Assembly: GCA_003228685.1 (NCBI GenBank) | Contig: QIFC01000095.1 | Coordinates: forward strand, 120,948-184,947 | DNA: 64,000 nucleotides | Reading direction: 5' to 3' | Source of the DNA: Chloroflexota bacterium | Lineage (GTDB): Bacteria > Chloroflexota > Dehalococcoidia > DSTF01 > RBG-16-68-14 | In this document: in pieces, positions 44,762-53,778 of the stretch | Layout: the number at the start of each line of letters is the position of its first letter | How positions within the stretch are numbered: the stretch's first letter is position 1 | Translations under genes and position numbers: made by a program | Notes under the pieces: generated by a model | Seen by the model: the letters and a program-made list of their open reading frames with translations, nothing else | Database searches by the model: none | What the model was told of the DNA's origin: nothing

Positions 44762-45529
44762 TCAACCGGGTACCGGCGCAACTTCATCGCCGAGGGAGAC
44801 CTCTCCTGGCTCGGCGACCGTGCAGTACACGCCGAAGTTCACCTGCTCGGGCTGGCCGGTGCGATACGACGGGATGATCTTGAGCGTGTCCATGTCGACC
44901 TCGCCCGTGTCCGGGCTCTGCGTCGTCACCGCGCATCGCGGGTCGCGCATCCGTACGCGCAGCAGCGCCGCCCCAACGCGCACCTCGCCCTCGAGCCACG
45001 TATCCTCTTCGTGCGCCGCCGCGCCTTCGAGGTAGATGTTCTGGCGGAATCTGCGTCCGTCGACCGAGTCGGTCTCGGCGGCCTGAGCGAGCGCCTCCAA
45101 CGAGGCCGACGAACACATCGAGATCGGGAAGGCGTCGAACGAAGTTCCGGCGGCGTCCGCCTTGACGAGCCGCAGCTCCTGCCCCGCGAACGCCGAAAGC
45201 GCCTCGTTCCAATCACCTTCCACCACGCGCCCGGCCACGTCGCGCACACCGAAGAACGATGCATCGATCGCATCGGCTGGCTCCGGCACGCCCGCGACCG
45301 TGCTGCCGTCCGGGAACGCGAGTTCCAGACGTTCGCTGGTGACGTCGTAGGCGGCCTGGATCTGCACCATGGGCCCGAAGACCCGCTGCGTGAACGGCGC
45401 CCCTTGGGCATCGATGATGAAGAAGGCGCGGTCGCCCGCGATGCCGGGCTTATCCAGAAACGCTCGGTCGACCGGCGTCAGTCTGAGCGACTTCACCGGC
45501 GAGATGTACATGCGCTGTACGCGGATCAT
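44762..45529 (-). CDS. MOSC-domain protein
   Basis: IRVQRMYISPVKSLRLTPVDRAFLDKPGIAGDRAFFIID...RFRQNIYLEG...RCAVTTQSPDTGEVD. Confidence 0.9.
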   Translation of the reverse strand: MIRVQRMYISPVKSLRLTPVDRAFLDKPGIAGDRAFFIIDAQGAPFTQRVFGPMVQIQAAYDVTSERLELAFPDGSTVAGVPEPADAIDASFFGVRDVAGRVVEGDWNEALSAFAGQELRLVKADAAGTSFDAFPISMCSSASLEALAQAAETDSVDGRRFRQNIYLEGAAAHEEDTWLEGEVRVGAALLRVRMRDPRCAVTTQSPDTGEVDMDTLKIIPSYRTGQPEQVNFGVYCTVAEPGEVSLGDEVAPVPG

Positions 45530-45715
45530 GACGTCCTCCTGGCCAAGACTAGCAGACGGCTTAGCCGGCTAATCGTGCAGCTCCTTGTCGCGGCGCGCGT
45601 GTGGGCTTCGTAGGCCACCCGCCGCCAGCAGTCGCGTTAGCCTGCACTAAGAGACCTTCCGGCTGGAACGTAGTACAATCGGGTCGACTACAAGGCGTGC
45701 GCGGAGGAGAATATC

Positions 45716-47008
45716 ATGAATCAACTCAACTTCTTGTTCATCAATCGAGACCGGCGGCGGACCGCCATTCTGACAGCAGCCGTCGCCCTAGCGTCGATTG
45801 TGGCGGTCACGTTGCTGCTCTTGTTCCCCGGCCGCAGCCAAGCTGCCAGCCACCTCACGCTCGGCTTCTTGCCGCCATCAGACTTCGCAGGTGAGACCGT
45901 CACGGCTACGGGAGAGGGCTTTCTGTTCAACGTCAATCCGCCCTACCAGATCTTCTGGGAGGCGAAGGGCGGCACTGAGCTGGGAACGTTTGCTCCAAAT
46001 CCAGCCGGCTCCTGGTCTGAGAGCATCACGATCCCTGGGGGCGCGTCACCAGGCGCTCACCAGATCGTCGCCTGCGAGGGCGCTGGAGGCGATTTCCAGG
46101 ACTGCGTGTCGGCACCCTTCACGGTGCTCGCCCCTCCCACCGCGACCCCGACGCCAGCGGCCAAGACACTCGGCGTCTCGCCGCCATCAGGCCCAGCAGG
46201 CGCGTCCGTCACCGCTTCGGGAGTCGGCGGCTGGCTGGTCTCCGTTAATCCGCCGTACCAGATCTTCTGGGAGTCGAAGGCCGGTCTTCTGCTGGGAACG
46301 TTCACACCAAGTGGAGGCGGATCCTGGAACGCGAAGATCACCATTCCTGAGAGCGCAGATCCAGGCGCCCACCAGATCGTAGCCTGTGAAGGCGTTGGGG
46401 GCGATTTCCAGAACTGCGAGTCGGCCTCCTTCACGGTGCTCGCCCCGCCTCCGGGCAAGTCCCTTGAAATCTCGCCGCCATCAGGCCTGCCGGGCGCGAC
46501 GGTCTCGGCTGCGGGAGACGGCTTTCTGTTCAACGTCAATCCGCCCTACCAGATCTTCTGGGACGCGAAGGGCGGCCTTGTGTTGGGAACGTTCACGCCA
46601 AACGAAAGCGGGTTCTTTCTCGAGGAGATTACGATTCCTGAGAGCGCGGATCCAGGCGCCCATCAGATCGTAGCCTGCGAAGGTGTTGGAGGCGACTTCC
46701 AAAACTGCGAGTCGGCCGGCTTGACGGTGCTCGCCGCTCCTACGTCGACCCCGACCCCCGCGGACACTCCCAGCGGGCCGACCGCGACCTCAACTCCAGG
46801 GCCGGGCGGGTTGTTGGGTGACGTCGACTGCAGTGGATCGGTCAACGCGATCGATGCGGCGCTGATCCTGCAGTTCGCGGCGGGCCTGCTCGGGTCGCTG
46901 CCTTGCCCCGAGAACGCGGACGTCAACAGCGACGGCAATATCAGCGCAATCGACGCCGCGCTAATACTACAATTCGCCGCTGGACTGCTGGGCAGCCTGC
47001 CGCCGTAG
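45716..47008 (+). CDS. Secreted protein with three about 90-aa repeats and C-terminal type I dockerin
   Basis: Three copies of (V/L)NPPYQIFW(E/D)(A/S)K...GAHQIVACEG(V/A)GGDFQ(N/D)C; dockerin GDVDCSGSVNAIDAALILQFAAGLL...ADVNSDGNISAIDAALILQFAAGLL. Confidence 0.85.
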   Translation: MNQLNFLFINRDRRRTAILTAAVALASIVAVTLLLLFPGRSQAASHLTLGFLPPSDFAGETVTATGEGFLFNVNPPYQIFWEAKGGTELGTFAPNPAGSWSESITIPGGASPGAHQIVACEGAGGDFQDCVSAPFTVLAPPTATPTPAAKTLGVSPPSGPAGASVTASGVGGWLVSVNPPYQIFWESKAGLLLGTFTPSGGGSWNAKITIPESADPGAHQIVACEGVGGDFQNCESASFTVLAPPPGKSLEISPPSGLPGATVSAAGDGFLFNVNPPYQIFWDAKGGLVLGTFTPNESGFFLEEITIPESADPGAHQIVACEGVGGDFQNCESAGLTVLAAPTSTPTPADTPSGPTATSTPGPGGLLGDVDCSGSVNAIDAALILQFAAGLLGSLPCPENADVNSDGNISAIDAALILQFAAGLLGSLPP

Positions 47009-47017
47009 ACATCGCGG

Positions 47018-47623
47018 CTAGCCATGTAACTCTTGGTCGCGGCGCGCGAGGTGGGATTCATACGCCGTTGCGTGTTCGTCGGTCATCCAGCCGGCGCGGA
47101 TGCGATGGCCGGCCGTCGAGATGTGGTTCTCTTCGACCTCCTCAGTGTACGTCCACGCCTCGCCGCGCACGATCGCCAGGATTTCGTTCAGTTCACCCGT
47201 GTGGTATGTCCAGTGCGCCGCGTTGAACACGACGATGTCGAAGAGCGGCATCTGCTCGCCCCAGTGCAGTGAACGCAGCTCGTCGAACTCCTCGTCGCTC
47301 GCGCCCCCAACCGACGCCTCCCAGAGCGCGAACGACTCCTCCAGCCAGGCCACGGTGTCATCCAGGTACGCTTGCGTCGGCTCGATCGTGTCGCGCAGGC
47401 CGCGCGGCCAGTCGAGCGTGTTCAGGTGCGTAGGCTCGGCATCGAACGCGTAGGAGCGATAGACGTGGCTCCAGCTCGCCGTGTGCTTGAGAATTCCCAG
47501 CACGGAGCGATACCCGCCCGCGGCCTCCAGCGCCTCCTCCAGCGTGAGCGCCTTCAGGTTCTCCCGCAGCATCTGCCGCGCTGTTGCCAGTACGCCTAAC
47601 GCGAGTTCCGATCTCGTCCTCAT
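47018..47623 (-). CDS. DinB family protein
   Basis: SVLGILKHTASWSHVYRSYAFD...LRSLHWGEQMPLFDIVVFNAAHWTYHTGELNEIL. Confidence 0.8.
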   Translation of the reverse strand: MRTRSELALGVLATARQMLRENLKALTLEEALEAAGGYRSVLGILKHTASWSHVYRSYAFDAEPTHLNTLDWPRGLRDTIEPTQAYLDDTVAWLEESFALWEASVGGASDEEFDELRSLHWGEQMPLFDIVVFNAAHWTYHTGELNEILAIVRGEAWTYTEEVEENHISTAGHRIRAGWMTDEHATAYESHLARRDQELHG

Positions 47624-47671
47624 ACTTCACCGTCCTCACGCGCGGGCAGCCAGCAGGTTGGCCGCTCACTC

Positions 47672-47694
47672 CATCCTGAGTCTGTCGAAGGATG
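47672..47694. repeat. CATCCTGAGTCTGTCGAAGGATG intergenic repeat
   Basis: One or two mismatches to copies at 1871 and 41818. Confidence 0.8.
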
Positions 47695-47800
47695 GGCCCA
47701 TCTCCGCATTTGGCCTCAGGCCGACGGTATCGCGATAGAACGCGATCAGCGCCTCCGGCTGCTCGCTGTTGAGGTTGACGACGAACTGTTCGACGTTCAT
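47672..47800 (-). pseudogene. VOC (glyoxalase-like) family N-terminal fragment running into the repeat
   Basis: MNVEQFVVNLNSEQPEALIAFYRDTVGLRPNAEMGP then SFDRLRM encoded by the repeat. Confidence 0.65.
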
Positions 47801-48110
47801 GCGCCCTCCTCTTGCTCAGCACTGATGCGCCCTCGCCGATATCGAGGATTGTACACGTCCCGCCACGGATCTGCAGGGCAAGCTTCACCCGCTGGCTGGG
47901 AGAAGTCCCTATTTCTCCCCCGAACAGCACCTAACCAATCCACACCACGGGAATCCTGCCGCCGACTGTCCGCCGCACGGTCGACAATTAGATGCGGATA
48001 CTAGCATTGCTTCATGAAGAATCGGAGCACACGTTGTCGAACGCAGGAGCCAAACAGGGTTGCATCTTGACCGCGAATCCGCCGCCCAGCGCGAACCGAG
48101 AGGCGGCGTG

Positions 48111-48560
48111 ATGATGGGTCAGGCTGCGTTCTCATCGGGCGAGGGCAAGCTGGAGGCGGCCCGCCAGGAGATCGCGTGGATATCGGAATCCTTTTCGGCG
48201 ACCACCCCGACTGAGGCCGTACCGGACGTCCTGGCCGACGATTCGATCATCCGTCGTCCGGTACCGAAAGCCCCGCTCCAGGACCTGATCGATGCGGTCG
48301 GCCATTACCTTAGCGCTTCGTTCGCAAGCTTCCCGAGGCCTGCCGCGTCCGCGGAGCAGGCGCTCGCGAGGATGATCCTCGAACGTGGCCTCAACTCGGG
48401 CGACGTGCTCGGCTTGTTCGCGGCCTCGCTGCGCAGCCTCGATACCGATCACCAGGAGCCGCCGTTCAGTCCGACGCTCTGCGTCACGCGGCTGCTGGCG
48501 GTGCTCGTGGAGCAACAACAGGAATCGGCGACGTTCAGCGCACTGCGCAAAGCGGCGTAA
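48111..48560 (+). CDS. Hypothetical protein
   Basis: ORF 48060..48560; no recognised domain. Confidence 0.5.
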   Translation: MMGQAAFSSGEGKLEAARQEIAWISESFSATTPTEAVPDVLADDSIIRRPVPKAPLQDLIDAVGHYLSASFASFPRPAASAEQALARMILERGLNSGDVLGLFAASLRSLDTDHQEPPFSPTLCVTRLLAVLVEQQQESATFSALRKAA

Positions 48561-48603
48561 CTCTCTCCTCGCCTCCTACGCCCTAATCTGCTATCCCGAC
48601 CCT

Positions 48604-49533
48604 GTGGACGAAGCGGACGTACGCGCGATGCAGGCGCTGGCTCAGGAGGTCTGGCGCCTGCGTCCCGAGCTGACCGCCAGCGAGGGCACATTAGGCGAAC
48701 TCGCCTGGAGTTGGGGCGCTGGGCGTCGCGAGGACGCCGGCAACTGGAACGGGCGCGTCTGGTACGACGGCGGCGCCACCCGCGAGGCGCTCGCCTGGGG
48801 CTGGATCTACGCCCCCATGTCGACCATCCTCTCCGAAACGGAACGCCGCGCCCAGCCCGCCTCGCTTGCGTGGCAGGTGCACCCGAACCGCCCGGAGCTG
48901 CTCGACGACGTGCTCGACTGGTTCGACGCGGAGGCGCCGGACAACGAGCGTGAGACCTCAGCGCGACAGATCGACGCCGGCGCGCTCGACCGGCTCCGGC
49001 GCCACGGCTACGAGCGCGACCCTGAGTCGCCCTGGGGCATGCTCAACATCAGGGACCTCGATGAGATTGAGACGCCCCGGCTCCCCGCCGGCTATCGCTT
49101 CCTCACCATGCGCGAGATCGGAAGCGACGCTAACGGCATCGCCCGGCGCGTCGAAGCCCACCGCGGCGCTTGGGCGCCGAGCAGCCTCACCGCGGAGGCC
49201 TACGAGGACGTCATGCGCACGCCGCCCTATCGCGACGACCTCGACTTCGCGATCGAGTCAGCCGATGCCACGTTGGTGGCATCAGCCATCGGCTGGTTCG
49301 ACGAAGCAAACGCTGTCGCTGAGTTCGAGCCGGTCGGGACGCATCCCGGCTACCGCCGGCGCGGCCTCGGCCGCGCGCTCCTGCTCCACGGCATGCAGCG
49401 TTTTCGTCATGCCGGCGCCACCCACGCGATCGTGGGCTGCAGAGGAGATGCGCACTACCCGATCCCGAAGAAGCTCTATCGCTCAGTCGGGTTCCGCGAA
49501 CTGACGCGGGAGTTACGATACGCTAAGGACTAG
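48604..49533 (+). CDS. GNAT family N-acetyltransferase
   Basis: EFEPVGTHPGYRRRGLGRALLLHGMQRFRHAGATHAIVGC acetyl-CoA-binding motif. Confidence 0.88.
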   Translation: MDEADVRAMQALAQEVWRLRPELTASEGTLGELAWSWGAGRREDAGNWNGRVWYDGGATREALAWGWIYAPMSTILSETERRAQPASLAWQVHPNRPELLDDVLDWFDAEAPDNERETSARQIDAGALDRLRRHGYERDPESPWGMLNIRDLDEIETPRLPAGYRFLTMREIGSDANGIARRVEAHRGAWAPSSLTAEAYEDVMRTPPYRDDLDFAIESADATLVASAIGWFDEANAVAEFEPVGTHPGYRRRGLGRALLLHGMQRFRHAGATHAIVGCRGDAHYPIPKKLYRSVGFRELTRELRYAKD

Positions 49534-49559
49534 GCATATCACAGCAGGAGGGCCAACGC

Positions 49560-50078
49560 ATGACACTACGCATAGCAGCAGCACTGGTGGCGTTCGCAAT
49601 CGCGATCATGTTCGCTGCGTGCGGCGGCGACGGCGGCATCGACGTGGTGCCGGACGACGAACGCCAGGAGCGTCAGGACATCCTCGACCGCGAGAGCGAT
49701 GGCAACGCCGGCTTGGGTGACGAGAACTCGAGCGACGCGCGAGACGACACGCTCGATCAGGAACTCGACGGCGACGCTCGCCGGGCCGGCGAAGACTCAG
49801 GCGATGCGCCGGAGGCCGTCGCCATCGAGAGCTTGGGCGCGTCGATAGCGGTACATGAGCTTCCGTGCTTCGCGGACGAAGGCTTCGTAAGAACGTCGGA
49901 CGGCGCCGTCGGTTGCGCGTCAGTCGCGGAGATCGTGAACATCGTCTCCTGCGGCGACGCCTCAAGACCTGTCGTGGACTTCACGGACCTGCCAGATGAC
50001 GCCGTCCCGCTCACAGCGTGCGTGCCGTTCGCAGAAACGCCCGAAGATGTCTTCGAGGAAAGAGAGATGGACGACTGA
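49560..50078 (+). CDS. Putative lipoprotein, acidic
   Basis: MTLRIAAALVAFAIAIMFAACGG lipobox-like signal. Confidence 0.6.
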   Translation: MTLRIAAALVAFAIAIMFAACGGDGGIDVVPDDERQERQDILDRESDGNAGLGDENSSDARDDTLDQELDGDARRAGEDSGDAPEAVAIESLGASIAVHELPCFADEGFVRTSDGAVGCASVAEIVNIVSCGDASRPVVDFTDLPDDAVPLTACVPFAETPEDVFEEREMDD

Positions 50079-50255
50079 TACCTAGGCCGCCTTCAGCCCT
50101 GACGAAGTAAGCGAGTAGCCAGCGCAGCCAACTGCCAAGCAAACCGACAAGTTGGGCTGCAGCCTCTCCATTCGCCTATCACGTCGCACCCCCTCGCGCG
50201 CCTCTATTAGTTTCTGCTACACTCGCGCCATCCGGTCCCGTAGGAGGCGGCGATC

Positions 50256-50843
50256 ATGCAGAGCGATAACGAACAGAACGCACTCTCTCGAATCCGAGAC
50301 TACTTGGAACGAGGCCATAGCCTAGAAGGCATCAGGGAGGCCGGCTGGGGTACGTGGCTCGACTATTTCGAGGCCAAAGGAATTGACGTGGGAACTGGTC
50401 CCGGCCCCGAATCTTCGCAGCCGGAAGACGGCCCGCAGGACGACAACGATCCGAAAGACTACTCTGACTCGACGGCAGAAATCGATGCAGAGTGGGCTAA
50501 AGAAAAGGACTCGTTGAAACATAACGATGCCCACGTCAAACCCGTCGAGGCCCGGTACGGGGCGCTAGCTATAATTAGCACCGCTCTACGAGTACTAGGG
50601 TGGTTAGTCATCACAGGCGGAATTATCGCCTCCGTCTTGTTCGCGTTCGGTGCCTTCGCCACGACCTCTGAGAGTACAGATGACGGTTTTGCTGCGGCGG
50701 CGGCCCTGTTCGCCATAGCAGGCGTGATTTCTTCAGTCGTTTACGGCGTGATACTGATTGCGGTCGCCGAGCTTATCCGGCTGATGATCGACCTTGAGCG
50801 AAACACTCGTGCAACAGCCCTCTATCTTGTCGACCGAGAATGA
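50256..50843 (+). CDS. Hypothetical membrane protein
   Basis: Two hydrophobic segments (VLGWLVITGGIIASVLFAFGAFA; AAALFAIAGVISSVVYGVILIAVAELI) after an acidic N-terminus. Confidence 0.65.
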   Translation: MQSDNEQNALSRIRDYLERGHSLEGIREAGWGTWLDYFEAKGIDVGTGPGPESSQPEDGPQDDNDPKDYSDSTAEIDAEWAKEKDSLKHNDAHVKPVEARYGALAIISTALRVLGWLVITGGIIASVLFAFGAFATTSESTDDGFAAAAALFAIAGVISSVVYGVILIAVAELIRLMIDLERNTRATALYLVDRE

Positions 50844-50963
50844 GGCCTCATAGATCGAGCACGAGCCGCTGCCACCTCCCTCTTCGCACTCTCCCTCTGA
50901 CGCCCTACCCCCTGCCCAAGCTGTCTGGTCGCACCAGACAGCCGCGCTAGCTACAATTGCCTC

Positions 50964-51692
50964 GTGACCCACACCATCCTCTTCGACGTCGACCACACGC
51001 TGCTCTACACCGGCGGCGCCGGCGGCCTGGCGATGGGCCGCGCCTTCCAGCAGCTCCACGGCATCGAGAACGCCTTCCAGAACATCGAAGCAACCGGCCG
51101 CACGGACTGGTCGATCTTCAAGCGCGGCCTCCAGACGCACGACCTCTTCGACGATGCCCAAGACTTCGACGACGCGCTCGCGGCCTTCATCGACGCCTAC
51201 GTCGGCCAGCTCGCGACGACGCTGCGCGAAGCGCCCGGCTACGTCGAGCCCGGCATCCCCGAACTGCTCGACGCCCTCGCCGCCCGCGACGACGTCCGGC
51301 TCGGCCTCGCGACGGGCAACTTCCGCCGCACGTGCCTCCTCAAGCTCGAGTACTACGAACTGAACGCCCACCTCAGCGAAGGCGGCTTCGGCGAAGACGC
51401 CGAGAACCGCGGCGACATGGTCACCCGTGCCATCGAGAGAGTCGCGAGCGGCTTGCCAGCGAGCGACAGGTCCGCGCACGGTGACAATGCCTCTAACGGC
51501 TCGCGACCGAACGAGATCTGGATCGTCGGCGACACCCCCCGCGACGTCGAGGCCGCGCGCGCGAACGGCGTCCGTTCGCTCGCCGTCGCCACCGGCGAGA
51601 GCACCGCTGGCGAGTTGCGAGCCGCGGGCGCGGACGTCGCGCTGAAGGACCTATCGAATACAGAGGAAGTGCTGAGCGTCCTGTTCGACTAG
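50964..51692 (+). CDS. HAD family hydrolase
   Basis: HTILFDVDHTLLYTGG, GLATGNF, IWIVGDTPRDVEAARANGVRSLAVATG; GTG start. Confidence 0.93.
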   Translation: MTHTILFDVDHTLLYTGGAGGLAMGRAFQQLHGIENAFQNIEATGRTDWSIFKRGLQTHDLFDDAQDFDDALAAFIDAYVGQLATTLREAPGYVEPGIPELLDALAARDDVRLGLATGNFRRTCLLKLEYYELNAHLSEGGFGEDAENRGDMVTRAIERVASGLPASDRSAHGDNASNGSRPNEIWIVGDTPRDVEAARANGVRSLAVATGESTAGELRAAGADVALKDLSNTEEVLSVLFD

Positions 51693-52900
51693 CGAGCCGA
51701 GCGGCGTAGCGCCACGGCGGCGGCCACCGCGACCACCAACGCACCCACGGCCAACCACAGCACGAAAGACCCGCTCAGTCCGCCGTCCCCTGCCCCACCG
51801 CTGGCCTCCGGCAGCCCGTCGACATCCACGACAGATGTCGGCATAGCCTCAGGAATCGCCGACGGCGATTCCTCAAGCAACTCCTCCGGAGTTGCCGTCG
51901 GCGTAGCGATGAGCGGGCCGGAGCAAGCGTCGGGCTGGCCGTCGGCGTCGCCATCGTAGGTCAGGTACTCGACCGTCGTCGCCAGCATCGCCCTGGTCAC
52001 GTTCGTCATGAAGGCGAAGTCGAGCGTGTCGATTGTGTCCGTTGGCTCGTGGTAGTTGGGGTTGCGGAAGTTGGCGGTGTCGGTCACCATCATCGCCTGG
52101 TAGCCGCGATCCCAGAAGGGCGCGTGGTCGCCGCGGCGCGAGTCCGGCTGCTCCTCGCCGTTCCCGAGCAGGTTCAGGATCGCGATCGGCAGATCCGGTA
52201 CGTAGTACTCCTGCGCCCGACGATAGGCGCCGGTGAGCCGCACCGACGCGGTGTTGCCCAACACGACGATGAAGTCGCCCTCCTCCGTCGTATACCCGAC
52301 CATCTCCAGCGACATCATTCCTACGATCTCGAGCCCCGCCTCCGCCGCGTCCATGGCCATATTGAAGCTCCCAACAAGGCCGTTCTCCTCCATCGTGAAG
52401 CCGGTGAACCAGACCGTCGCCGGCAGGGGCGTATCCGCCAGCGACCGCGCGATCTCGAGCATCGCGGCCACGCCGCTGGCATTGTCGTCGGCGCCGGGCG
52501 TATCGCGCACGGAATCGTAGTGCGCCCCGACGATGAACACGCGCTCGCTGCAGGACGTCCCTTCCTGCACCGCGATAAGGTTCGGGAAGGTCGCGTCGCT
52601 GAAGGACACAGGCTCCAGCCGCACCGGGTAGCCGTAGTCTTCCAACTCACCCTGCACGTAGCCGGCGGTGCGCTGCAGCGCCTCTGGTTGATCGAAGGCG
52701 TTGCGCGGCTCATCGATGGCGTCCACGTGAGCCCGCAGCCGCTCCTGCTCAACACGGTCAACGAGCGCCGCGATGTCAGGGCGATCAGGACCGGCGAAGG
52801 AGGCCGGCCCAGTGAGGGACGCCGCGAACATGCCGGCAACAACGAGGATGAACAGCGCGAGGCGGATGTTGGGCTTCATCGGCATCCTTCGGCGCGTCAC
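51689..52900 (-). CDS. M28 family metallopeptidase, membrane-anchored
   Basis: FIVGAHYDSVRDTPGADDNASGVAAMLEIAR, FTMEENGLVGS, GDHAPFWDRGYQAMMVTDTANFRNPNYHEPTDT. Confidence 0.92.
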   Translation of the reverse strand: MTRRRMPMKPNIRLALFILVVAGMFAASLTGPASFAGPDRPDIAALVDRVEQERLRAHVDAIDEPRNAFDQPEALQRTAGYVQGELEDYGYPVRLEPVSFSDATFPNLIAVQEGTSCSERVFIVGAHYDSVRDTPGADDNASGVAAMLEIARSLADTPLPATVWFTGFTMEENGLVGSFNMAMDAAEAGLEIVGMMSLEMVGYTTEEGDFIVVLGNTASVRLTGAYRRAQEYYVPDLPIAILNLLGNGEEQPDSRRGDHAPFWDRGYQAMMVTDTANFRNPNYHEPTDTIDTLDFAFMTNVTRAMLATTVEYLTYDGDADGQPDACSGPLIATPTATPEELLEESPSAIPEAMPTSVVDVDGLPEASGGAGDGGLSGSFVLWLAVGALVVAVAAAVALRRSAR

Positions 52901-52906
52901 GATGCG

Positions 52907-53761
52907 TCATTCGCCTTTCGCCTTGAAGGCCACGACCTCCTGCTCGACGACGGGGATCGCGCTCTTGCCCTCATCAAGCAACCGTTGCAGGAACCTTTCT
53001 CGCTCGGTCAGCCCCGACTCGAACGCCTCGAGTTGCATGCCCAGCCGTTCCGCGAGCGCCTCCCGCGACGACGGCTCCTCCAGCACTGAAAACGTGTCCG
53101 CTTTCGCGTCCCACGCCGCCAGCCGCTCGATCTCGATACCGCCCGCGCCGTTGCTCAGCAGCCCGACGTCGCGCACGCGGCGCAACGTCTCTCCGTTGCG
53201 AGTCTCGATCACCATTGGGACGACGAACTCCAGGCGCGCCACATGTTCGGGCGCGGCGTCGTTGTCCTCTACTAGCTGCTCGATCACTTCTTCTACCGTC
53301 TCCGCGTGCACCGTCGTGGCGAGCGAGTATCCTTCTGCCAGCAGTTCGAAGGACTTCACAACGTACGGTCCCCACGAGTACACGGGCAGGTGATCGCTCA
53401 TCTCGTTCACCATGATGTAGGTTGAGTAATCGTCGCTTGGCGGTGGCAGATCGAACGTCTCGCCCCAGCCGCGCGTGAAGTAGACCAACGTCTCGTCTCG
53501 CGCGAACGCCAGCAGCGCCGTCAGGATCGTCGTCTTGCCCGCGCCGGGAGGCTCCGCCGCAAAGACGAACGACGCGCCATGTTCGATGCCCAGCCAGAAC
53601 GCGGCCGCCATCCGAGGCGGCAGTGTGCCAGTCTGCATGATCTGTACGATCGAGAGGGCCTCCGGCTGGTTCCAGCCGTGCCATCCCCACCAGCTTTCCG
53701 GTTGGTTGACTGCGCGCATGGTCAGCGGCCATGATAGCTCATGGAGAAGAGCAGCGCCCAA
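52907..53761 (-). CDS. P-loop ATPase, possible secretion-ATPase-like protein
   Basis: FVFAAEPPGAGKTTILTALLAFA Walker A; FELLAEGYSLATTVHAETVEEVIEQL. Confidence 0.6.
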   Translation of the reverse strand: MGAALLHELSWPLTMRAVNQPESWWGWHGWNQPEALSIVQIMQTGTLPPRMAAAFWLGIEHGASFVFAAEPPGAGKTTILTALLAFARDETLVYFTRGWGETFDLPPPSDDYSTYIMVNEMSDHLPVYSWGPYVVKSFELLAEGYSLATTVHAETVEEVIEQLVEDNDAAPEHVARLEFVVPMVIETRNGETLRRVRDVGLLSNGAGGIEIERLAAWDAKADTFSVLEEPSSREALAERLGMQLEAFESGLTERERFLQRLLDEGKSAIPVVEQEVVAFKAKGE

Positions 53762-53778
53762 ACGAACCGGAGGTACGC

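Noticed and set aside
44714-45613. 299-aa plus-strand ORF opposite the MOSC gene
   Set aside because: Shadow ORF; MOSC protein motifs are clear on the minus strand.
52049-53089. 346-aa plus-strand ORF opposite M28 peptidase and ATPase
   Set aside because: Crosses two well-supported minus-strand genes; composition is that of a shadow frame.
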